The notes under the pieces were generated by a model. It did not search any database, was not told where the DNA came from, and saw only the letters and a program-made list of their open reading frames with translations. This document shows positions 7,215 through 11,958 of a stretch of 11,958 nucleotides of DNA, piece after piece. Each line of letters opens with the position of its first letter. Position 1 is the stretch's first letter. This DNA is from an uncultured Eubacteriales bacterium (GTDB lineage: Bacteria > Bacillota > Clostridia > Christensenellales > CAG-917), in the NCBI GenBank assembly GCA_900550855.1, contig URTQ01000029.1, positions 1-11,958 of the forward strand. The letters are read 5' to 3'. The translations under genes were made by a program, and so were the position numbers.

Positions 7215-7238
7215 AAAAAAGCCGTCGATTATCGACGG
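7215..7238 (-). terminator. Terminator of the ylxM-ffh-rpsP-khpA-rimM-trmD operon, overlapping the trmD stop
   Basis: Minus-strand stem CCGTCGA (7238-7232) and TCGACGG (7228-7222) around a 3-nt loop that is exactly the trmD stop codon TAA (7231-7229), followed by C and TTTTTT (7220-7215). The 5' arm codes for the last trmD residues. A-rich lysine codons on the other side make the element partly symmetric. Confidence 0.8.
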
Positions 7239-7948
7239 TGTTTTTTCTTCTTTTTGGGCAAGTACGCTTTCAAATCCGCGTCTTTAAAAAGGTCGGGACG
7301 GTTTTTCATAGTGATTTCGAGGGATTTTTCCTCTCGCCATTTCGCAATATCCTTGTGATTGCCGCCGAGCAAAACTTCGGGTACGCTTCTGCCCCTGTAA
7401 ACTTCGGGGCGAGTGTACTGCGGATATTCCAAAAGTCCGTTTGAAAAACTTTCCTCGCTCGTCGATTCGTCCGAGCCTAAAACGCCGTCGATGTATCTCG
7501 CAACGGTGTTTATCACCACGAGCGCAGGCAATTCGCCGCCCGTAAGAACGTAATCGCCTATGGACAATTCCTCGTCAATGCAGATGTCGAGCGCGCGTTG
7601 GTCAACGCCCTCGTAATCGCCGCAAAGAATGAGTATTCTGCCCTCTTTTGCGAGGCTTTCAACCTTCTTTTGACAGAGTTTCGTGCCTCTCGGCGACATA
7701 TAAACGCGCCACGCCTCGTGATTAGGGTCAACCGTTTCGATTGCGCTCACGATGGGGTCGGGCGTCATAACCATACCTGCGCCGCCACCGTATGGCGTAT
7801 CGTCTGTTTTGAGGTGTTTATCCTGTGAAAAGTCGCGTATATTCGTTATTTCAACGCCGAATTTGCCCGAATCGATAGCCTTGCCTAAAAGGCTTTGATT
7901 CAGGACGGAAAAGTATTCGGGAAATATCGTCAATACGTCAAATTTCAT
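7229..7948 (-). CDS. trmD: tRNA (guanine-N1)-methyltransferase TrmD
   Basis: Methylates N1 of G37 next to the anticodon using S-adenosylmethionine, preventing +1 frameshifting. The 239-residue SPOUT enzyme shows DDTPYGGGAGM at 49-59, LCGDYEGVDQR at 108-118, the trefoil-knot loop SIGDYVLTGGELPA at 129-142, EESFSNGLLEYPQYTRP at 165-181 and VPEVLLGGNHKDIAKWR at 189-205. The position equivalent to the proposed general base Asp169 of the E. coli enzyme (DSF) is Glu166 here (ESF), a conservative change that may be common in this lineage. The C-terminus is a basic run of five lysines then HRR. The start is 1 nt after the rimM stop (TGATATG), so the two are translationally coupled. It is the last gene of its operon; rplS, the usual next gene, is absent here. 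Confidence 0.97.
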   Translation of the reverse strand: MKFDVLTIFPEYFSVLNQSLLGKAIDSGKFGVEITNIRDFSQDKHLKTDDTPYGGGAGMVMTPDPIVSAIETVDPNHEAWRVYMSPRGTKLCQKKVESLAKEGRILILCGDYEGVDQRALDICIDEELSIGDYVLTGGELPALVVINTVARYIDGVLGSDESTSEESFSNGLLEYPQYTRPEVYRGRSVPEVLLGGNHKDIAKWREEKSLEITMKNRPDLFKDADLKAYLPKKKKKHRR

Positions 7949-7949
7949 A

Positions 7950-8453
7950 TCAGTTGTACACGACTACACGCGGAAAAATCACATCGTCGAGAACCATTTT
8001 GCCGTTTTCGAGGTCGACTTGCTTAATCAAATTGCCGATTGCGGGAAAACTGAGCGATTCCTGACCGTTTTTGACAACGTATACGTCTGCCGAACCGTAC
8101 TGCAACACGTCGCATACCTCGCCTATAACCTCGCCTGCCACAACGACGTCGAGTCCTATCATATCCACGATATAATACTTGCCGTCGGGAAGTTTGGGAA
8201 GGTCGTTTCTGTTTGCGGTGATGAGTTTATTTCGCAAAAGTTCGGCTTTTTCGACGGTATCTATGCCCTGCAAAGTGACGTAACCCACCGCGCCTTCGGG
8301 CGAGATGTGTTCCACCGCGTACTCGATTCCGTCGATTTTGAGTTTTTTAAGGCGAGAAAACCGTGCGGAATCGGAGGAATATATCTCGATTTTGAGTTCC
8401 CCTTTCAAGCCGCGCGGTTTAAGCACCTTGCCTATTGTCAATTCAGATTTCAT
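7950..8453 (-). CDS. rimM: 16S rRNA processing protein RimM
   Basis: Assembly factor that binds ribosomal protein S19 and helps mature the 30S head. The 167-residue product has the N-terminal RimM barrel with IGKVLKPRGLKGELKI at 7-22 and a C-terminal PRC-barrel starting near GKYYIVDMIGLDV at 91-103. I chose the ATG at 8453 because the protein then begins MKSELTIGKV like relatives. A TTG at 8474 in the same frame would add seven residues of no value. The start overlaps the 3' end of khpA by 11 nt and has only a weak purine-rich site inside that gene, suggesting coupled translation. The stop is 1 nt from the trmD start. Confidence 0.95.
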   Translation of the reverse strand: MKSELTIGKVLKPRGLKGELKIEIYSSDSARFSRLKKLKIDGIEYAVEHISPEGAVGYVTLQGIDTVEKAELLRNKLITANRNDLPKLPDGKYYIVDMIGLDVVVAGEVIGEVCDVLQYGSADVYVVKNGQESLSFPAIGNLIKQVDLENGKMVLDDVIFPRVVVYN

Positions 8454-8682
8454 CTTTTTCTTCGATGACAACATTGTATCTCACGTTGCTCTTCGAACTT
8501 GCGGATTTGACGAGCGTGCGAATTGCTTTTGCGATTCTGCCTTGCTTGCCGATAATCTTGCCGATGTCCTTTTTTGCAATCGTGATAACGATGTCGTTTG
8601 CATTGTTTCCGTCTCTTTGTTCGACGGTGTAATCGCCGTCGGGAACGAGAGAGGAAACAAGATATTCGACCAGTTCAATCAT
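8443..8682 (-). CDS. khpA: KH-domain RNA-binding protein KhpA (YlqC family)
   Basis: Small single-KH RNA-binding protein; relatives in Gram-positives (KhpA) act with KhpB on small RNAs and cell elongation. The 79-residue product starts MIELVEYLVSSLV, as in the family. It carries the KH signature DIGKIIGKQGRIAKAIRTLV at 39-58, including the GxxG loop GKQG at 45-48. I chose the ATG at 8682, which has GGTG 6 nt upstream and matches family starts. TTG 8694 and GTG 8691 in the same frame would add four or three residues. It follows rpsP by 12 nt and overlaps rimM by 11 nt. Confidence 0.93.
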   Translation of the reverse strand: MIELVEYLVSSLVPDGDYTVEQRDGNNANDIVITIAKKDIGKIIGKQGRIAKAIRTLVKSASSKSNVRYNVVIEEKDEI

Positions 8683-8694
8683 TGTCGTCACCAA

Positions 8695-8943
8695 TTACTT
8701 CTTCTCGACGATACCCTGAGAAACGAGCAAGCCCATAACCGTATCGGTGGGTTGTGCGCCTTTTGCGAGCCATTCTTTTGCTTTGTCGGCGTCGATAACG
8801 ATTTGCTTGGGTTCGGAAACGGGGTTATAGAAACCGATTTGGTCGATATATTTGCCGTCTCTTGCTTTGCGAGAATCCATTGCAACGATACGATAGAAAG
8901 GTGCTTTTGTTGCGCCCATTCTGGTGAGTCTAAGTTTAACCAT
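8695..8943 (-). CDS. rpsP: 30S ribosomal protein S16
   Basis: Small-subunit ribosomal protein needed for 30S assembly. The 82-residue product matches S16 along its length: MVKLRLTRMGATKAPFYRIV at 1-20, DSRKARDGKYIDQIGFYNP at 23-41, and a C-terminal GAQPTDTVMGLL segment at 62-73. A GGAGG site lies 10 nt before the ATG, a rather long spacer. The gap to ffh is 88 nt and AT-rich, with no obvious terminator and no convincing promoter, so co-transcription with ffh is the simplest reading. khpA starts 12 nt after its stop. Confidence 0.98.
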   Translation of the reverse strand: MVKLRLTRMGATKAPFYRIVAMDSRKARDGKYIDQIGFYNPVSEPKQIVIDADKAKEWLAKGAQPTDTVMGLLVSQGIVEKK

Positions 8944-9031
8944 AATAGTTAATCCTCCATTTGTAATTAAGATTTTTATTGATATATTTCTATATTTTTG
9001 CGATTTTTGGAATACTTCGTGCGGTTTTTTA

Positions 9032-10363
9032 TCAGAACAAGCCTTTAAGACCTCTCAAACCTTTAAGTCCGCCCTTTTGCATTCTTGCCATCATATCCTT
9101 TGTCATTTCAAACTGTTTGAGCAGTTGATTGACTTCTTGAATGGAAGTTCCGCTTCCTTTGGATATACGTTTCTTTTGCGACGCTTTTATGATTTCGGGA
9201 TTCCTTCTCTCTTTCGGCGTCATCGATTGAATGATTGCTTTCGTCCTTGCAATCTGCTTTTCGTCGATTTGCGCGCCCTGTTTGAGTTTGCCCGAAAAGC
9301 CGGGTATCATCGACATCATATCTTGAAGATTACCCATCTTCTTCATACTGTCGAGTTGTTGCAAGTAGTCTTCGAGGTCAAAAGAATTTTCTTTGAGTTT
9401 CTTTTGAAGTTTCACCGCCTCTTCTTGCGAAATCGCGGCTTCGGCTTTCTCGATGAGGGTAAGCACGTCGCCCATACCGAGAATCCTCGACGCCATACGT
9501 TCGGGATGGAAAGGTTCGAGGTCTTCCATCTTCTCGCCCGTACCGTTAAATTTGATGGGTTTGCCGGTCACTGCCTTTATTGAAAGTGCCGCGCCGCCCC
9601 TCGTGTCGCCGTCGAGTTTGGTCATAATCACGCCGGTGATATCGAGTTTCTTGTTGAAAGTATCCGCAACTGTGACTGCATCTTGACCCGTCATACTGTC
9701 AACCACAAGCAAAATTTCGGTGGGTTTGACGGCGTTTTTGACGTTTATCAACTCTTGCATAAGGTTTTCGTCGATATGCAAACGTCCTGCCGTGTCGATA
9801 ATCATCGTGTCGTAGCCGTTTTTGAGGGCGTACTCGACGCCTGCCTTTGCAATCTTCACAGGGTCGACTTGACCCATATCGAAACATTCGGTGTTAGCCT
9901 TTTTCGCAACGACGTGAAGTTGTTGGATTGCCGCAGGTCTGTATATATCCCCTGCAACCAAAAGCACCTTTTTGTTTTGCTTTTTGAGATACGTTGCAAG
10001 TTTGCCGCACATCGTCGTCTTGCCCGCGCCTTGCAAACCGCACATCATATAAATCGTGGGTTGCTTGTCGCTTACGGCAAGTTTCTGATGCGTACTGCCC
10101 ATCAACGCGCAAAGTTCCTCGTTGACGATTTTGACGATTTGTTGCGCAGGGGTCAAGGATTTGAGAATATCCTCGCCGAGTGCCTTTTCGCTCACTTTTG
10201 CCGTAAAATCCTTGACGACGTTGTAGTTTACGTCCGCTTCGAGCAAAGCCACGCGGATTTCACGCATCGCTTGCTTGATTTCCAATTCCGTCAACTTGCC
10301 TTTGTTGCGAAGTTTGGAAAATATATGGTTCATTCTGTCGGATAAACTTTCAAAAAGTGCCAT
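9032..10363 (-). CDS. ffh: Signal recognition particle protein Ffh
   Basis: SRP54 homologue: binds signal sequences as they leave the ribosome and, with SRP RNA, docks to FtsY at the membrane in a GTP-dependent way. The 443-residue protein has the N domain (1-85), the G domain with GLQGAGKTT at 109-117, DIYRPAAIQQL at 139-149, DTAGR at 190-194 and TKLDGDTRGG at 248-257, and the methionine-rich M domain from about 326. The M domain carries the RNA-binding segment with RRNP at 386-389 and SKGSGTSIQEVNQLLKQF at 401-418. It ends in a GL-rich basic tail (KGLRGLKGLF). The ATG directly follows the ylxM stop (TAA-ATG) with GGAGGA in the ylxM 3' end, so the two are translationally coupled. The SRP RNA gene is not visible in this window. 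Confidence 0.98.
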   Translation of the reverse strand: MALFESLSDRMNHIFSKLRNKGKLTELEIKQAMREIRVALLEADVNYNVVKDFTAKVSEKALGEDILKSLTPAQQIVKIVNEELCALMGSTHQKLAVSDKQPTIYMMCGLQGAGKTTMCGKLATYLKKQNKKVLLVAGDIYRPAAIQQLHVVAKKANTECFDMGQVDPVKIAKAGVEYALKNGYDTMIIDTAGRLHIDENLMQELINVKNAVKPTEILLVVDSMTGQDAVTVADTFNKKLDITGVIMTKLDGDTRGGAALSIKAVTGKPIKFNGTGEKMEDLEPFHPERMASRILGMGDVLTLIEKAEAAISQEEAVKLQKKLKENSFDLEDYLQQLDSMKKMGNLQDMMSMIPGFSGKLKQGAQIDEKQIARTKAIIQSMTPKERRNPEIIKASQKKRISKGSGTSIQEVNQLLKQFEMTKDMMARMQKGGLKGLRGLKGLF

Positions 10364-10678
10364 TTATTCCTCCATTAACAACCGAAGTTGCTGAGCGCAA
10401 TTTTTTGCAGTTTCGTTATCGACCTTTTCGAGCGAATCGATAACGGCGTGCATTTTTTTGTCTTTCTCGACAAGACGAAGTTTTTGTTCGTACTCGCAAA
10501 GGTGTTTTTCGCCCTTGTTTATGCCGTCGAGAACGGCTTGACGAGATATGCCGACGATGTTTGCGATTTCCCCGAAAGACAAATCCTCGTCATAGTGCAT
10601 AACGAGCAAATCGTTTTGTCTTTGAGTCAGAAGCGCACCGTAGTAACTTCTGAGCGTAGAAATTTCAAATCTATCCAT
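10364..10678 (-). CDS. ylxM: YlxM family SRP-associated helix-turn-helix protein (UPF0122)
   Basis: Small protein encoded beside ffh in many Gram-positives and reported to modulate the SRP pathway; its molecular role is not settled. The 104-residue product has the family start (DRFEISTLRSYYGALLTQRQ) and a sigma-region-4-like helix-turn-helix, LSFGEIANIVGISRQAVLDG, at about 33-52. A charged helical tail follows. The ATG at 10678 has AGGG 5 nt upstream. It is the first gene of the operon that runs to trmD, driven by the promoter at 10710-10738. The dyads around that promoter could be a binding site for a regulator, possibly YlxM itself (speculation). Confidence 0.93.
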   Translation of the reverse strand: MDRFEISTLRSYYGALLTQRQNDLLVMHYDEDLSFGEIANIVGISRQAVLDGINKGEKHLCEYEQKLRLVEKDKKMHAVIDSLEKVDNETAKNCAQQLRLLMEE

Positions 10679-10709
10679 ATAACCCTATCAAGCATTTTAA
10701 CTTGACACT

Positions 10710-10738
10710 ATCATACGCCAAAATAAAAAAGGTGTCAA
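10710..10738 (-). promoter_or_regulatory. Predicted strong promoter of the ylxM-ffh-rpsP-khpA-rimM-trmD operon
   Basis: On the minus strand, a perfect -35 TTGACA (10738-10733) is followed after 17 nt by TATGAT (10715-10710). The inferred start near 10703 leaves a leader of about 25 nt. The -35 box lies in the 3' arm and inner part of the ftsY terminator hairpin. Confidence 0.75.
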
Positions 10739-10757
10739 GCATTTTTGCAAGACACCT
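10725..10757 (-). terminator. Rho-independent terminator of ftsY
   Basis: Minus-strand stem AGGTGTC (10757-10751) with GACACCT (10736-10730); the inner part has a further GC/GC pairing across an A-rich loop, and a T-run (TTTTTT-A-TTTT) follows. The stretch 10758-10858 between the ftsY stop and this hairpin is an AT-rich 3' untranslated region in which I see nothing else. Confidence 0.75.
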
Positions 10758-10858
10758 AAAAATATTTTATAATAACTATATTGAATTGATTGTTTATTCG
10801 TTCGACGATAATCGGAAATGCACAATTTTCGGCTATCTAACGCGTTTATTTTGATTTA

Positions 10859-11752
10859 TCACAGCAACGCGTTGATAAAGTCTTTTGCGTCGAACGGAAT
10901 CAAATCGTCGATTTTTTCACCGACGCCGACGTACACAACGGGAAGTCCGAGTTCCTCGCTTATCGCAAGCACCACGCCGCCCTTTGCCGTTCCGTCGAGT
11001 TTGGTGAGGATAATGCCGTCCGTGTCGATGTCCTCACTGAAAATTTCCGCTTGCGACACTGCGTTTTGACCCGTCGTCGCGTCGAGAACGAGATATTTGC
11101 GAAAGTCTGCGTTCGGCAATTCACGCTCAACCACTCGGCAAATCTTTTGAAGTTCTGCCATAAGGTTCTTTTTGTTGTGAAGTCTGCCTGCGGTGTCAAC
11201 CAAAATCACGTCGTTGCCCTTTGCTTTTGCCGAAGAAATCGCGTCGAACACGACAGCCGCAGGGTCTGCGCCCTCGTTGTGACGGATAACTCTCACGCCC
11301 GCGCGCTCGCCCCACACTTCGAGTTGCTCGCTTGCAGCGGCTCTGAACGTATCTGCGGCGGCAACGACAACCGAATGTCCTTGCTCTTTGAACATATGCG
11401 CGAGTTTGCCGATTGCGGTGGTTTTGCCAACGCCGTTTACGCCCGAAAGCAATATGACGAGCGGATATTCATATTCGGGAATATCGTAGTCGATATCCTC
11501 TGTCATAAGTTCGGCAAGAACGTCTTTTGCGTCTTCGGGTTTCTTGATTTTGCGTTTGAAAATCTCGTCTTTGAGTTCGTCTATGAGGTTTTCGGTTGCG
11601 GTTATACCGACGTCAGCGGTGAGCAACGCTTCTTCGAGATTCTCATAGAACTCGTCGTTGAGTTCTCTTGCCGAGAAAGCAAAAAACAATTTCTTTGAAA
11701 ACGCGTCTTTGGTTTTCTTTATCCCTTGTACGATTTTTTGAAAAAATCCCAT
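10859..11752 (-). CDS. ftsY: Signal recognition particle receptor FtsY
   Basis: Membrane-docking partner of Ffh; the two GTPases activate each other to hand ribosomes to the Sec translocon. The 297-residue protein is mostly the NG domain, with only a short basic N-terminus (MGFFQKIVQGIKKTKDAF) and no long acidic A domain, as in other Bacillota. Motifs: GVNGVGKTT at 104-112, DTFRAAASEQL at 134-144, DTAGR at 186-190, TKLDGTAKGG at 250-259 and GVGEKIDDL at 276-284. I chose ATG 11752 because AAGGTGG lies just upstream and the protein then starts as relatives do. The frame continues upstream to a TTG at 11821, adding 23 unconserved residues. smc, its usual upstream neighbour in Bacillota, is not in view. 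Confidence 0.97.
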   Translation of the reverse strand: MGFFQKIVQGIKKTKDAFSKKLFFAFSARELNDEFYENLEEALLTADVGITATENLIDELKDEIFKRKIKKPEDAKDVLAELMTEDIDYDIPEYEYPLVILLSGVNGVGKTTAIGKLAHMFKEQGHSVVVAAADTFRAAASEQLEVWGERAGVRVIRHNEGADPAAVVFDAISSAKAKGNDVILVDTAGRLHNKKNLMAELQKICRVVERELPNADFRKYLVLDATTGQNAVSQAEIFSEDIDTDGIILTKLDGTAKGGVVLAISEELGLPVVYVGVGEKIDDLIPFDAKDFINALL

Positions 11753-11796
11753 AGTCCACCTTAAAGAAATATTTTGTATGTATTTATATTTTCCAC

Positions 11797-11815
11797 TTGC
11801 GTGCGTAGCACGCAA
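11797..11815. repeat. Perfect inverted repeat, 8-bp stem
   Basis: TTGCGTGC at 11797-11804 and GCACGCAA at 11808-11815 around GTA. Neither side carries a T-run in the right place for a terminator of a known gene. It shares CTTGCGTG with the second inverted repeat at 11929-11942. Confidence 0.6.
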
Positions 11816-11922
11816 AAACAAGCAGCCAATCTTGCGAAACTGCGGCTTGATTCCTTGTCCGTCTTATTTTGATAGCAAAGATTTTCTGCGCGTTAGTGGC
11901 AAAATAATCTAGCAAGGCTCTC

Positions 11923-11954
11923 GGCAATACGCAAACTTGCGTGTTTCCGTTGCC
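11923..11954. repeat. Two-part inverted repeat near the right edge
   Basis: ACGCAA (11929-11934) and TTGCGT (11937-11942) form a near-continuous palindrome. GGCAA (11923-11927) and TTGCC (11950-11954) can pair outside it, with unequal linkers. The structure may continue past the window edge. Confidence 0.4.
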
Positions 11955-11958
11955 TTTG

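Larger units (their letters stand above)
10683..10757. repeat. Two related dyads flanking the ylxM operon promoter
   Basis: On the minus strand, copy 1 (10757-10730) reads GTGTCTTG-N8-CTTGACAC and copy 2 (10710-10683) reads GTGTCAAG-N8-CTTGATAG. Both share the core AAAATGCTTGA and begin 47 nt apart. Copy 1 covers the terminator and -35 box; copy 2 covers the -10 edge, the predicted transcription start and the leader. Copy 2 is the cleaner dyad (TGTCAAG against CTTGATA, one mismatch). The spacing and placement are operator-like. Confidence 0.45.
11784..11958 (-). other. Unrecognised open frame at the right edge, possibly the end of a gene or a dispersed repeat
   Basis: On the minus strand one frame is open from the window edge to a TAA at 11786-11784, about 57 codons, ending ...ACYARKWKI, 31 nt before the ftsY start. 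It does not look like the C-terminus of SMC, the usual neighbour. The stretch also holds two CTTGCGTG-containing inverted repeats, so it may be repeat sequence rather than a gene. I did not find a convincing ftsY promoter in it, although a TATAAA at about 11789-11784 is a weak -10 candidate without a good -35. Confidence 0.2.

Noticed and set aside
7215..7250. Programmed -1 frameshift signal at the A6 run near the trmD end
   Set aside because: The stem begins only 2 nt after the A-run, closer than the spacing usual for frameshift stimulators, and the hairpin with its T-run is well explained as a terminator. Kept only as one option for the open frame in the gap.
6425..7444. Long plus-strand open frame (339 codons) opposite rbgA, the gap and trmD
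   Set aside because: Its sequence is the antisense shadow of rbgA and trmD, whose minus-strand products match known families from end to end. It has no family resemblance of its own.
8944..9031. Separate promoter or terminator between ffh and rpsP
   Set aside because: The gap is AT-rich with scattered TATA-like words, but I found no -35/-10 pair with proper spacing and no GC stem followed by a T-run.
11753..11958. SRP RNA or another known structured RNA near ftsY
   Set aside because: I looked for the GGAA-tetraloop hairpin and paired arms of SRP RNA on both strands and did not find them. The inverted repeats do not make a known RNA fold.
1..11958. CRISPR array, tRNA, rRNA, insertion sequence or phage genes
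   Set aside because: No regularly spaced repeats, no tRNA-like cloverleaf or terminal CCA, no transposase or phage-type product in any frame.

Overview
The window reads as a housekeeping stretch of a Bacillota (Firmicutes) chromosome, most likely an uncultured Clostridia-like lineage. The evidence is the gene order ftsY-ylxM-ffh-rpsP-khpA-rimM-trmD followed by rbgA-rnhB-yraN, the presence of ylxM and khpA, strong purine-rich ribosome binding sites (AGGAGG type), and sigma-A-like promoters in AT-rich gaps. The genus cannot be fixed from the sequence alone. Everything except one gene (1217-2032) lies on the minus strand, so the window is best read from right to left.

Right edge (11753-11958): no recognised gene, only an open frame cut by the edge and two inverted repeats sharing CTTGCGTG. 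Then ftsY (10859-11752), ending at a hairpin terminator (10725-10757). A consensus-like promoter starts inside that terminator and drives ylxM-ffh-rpsP-khpA-rimM-trmD (10678 down to 7229). This operon joins the SRP targeting GTPase and its partner with ribosomal protein S16, an RNA-binding KH protein, the 16S maturation factor RimM and the tRNA m1G37 methylase. Its terminator hairpin contains the trmD stop codon in the loop.

Middle: rbgA-rnhB-yraN (6979 down to 4950) has its own predicted promoter. It encodes a 50S assembly GTPase, RNase HII and a nuclease-fold protein with an unusual internal insertion. Next comes rplS (L19), displaced from its usual place directly after trmD, with its own promoter and a folded leader. 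Only 29 nt downstream of rplS sits a large lipoprotein-like membrane protein (2202-4346): a signal peptide with lipobox, a carbohydrate-binding-like domain, and a GT-C-type glycosyltransferase membrane core. It ends at a bidirectional terminator shared with the convergent gene on its left.

Left: a cytoplasmic glycerophosphodiester phosphodiesterase gene (1217-2032, plus strand) is divergent from lepA (EF-4), which runs off the left edge. Their two promoters are well-matched sigma-A sites superimposed on the same 37 bp.

I see no CRISPR array, tRNA, rRNA, insertion sequence or phage gene. The more interesting signals are regulatory overlaps (1149-1185, 10683-10757, 7215-7238), the L19 leader, the CBM-like/GT-C protein, the YraN insertion, and an unassigned open frame between trmD and rbgA. 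None amounts to a clear new defence or metabolic system.
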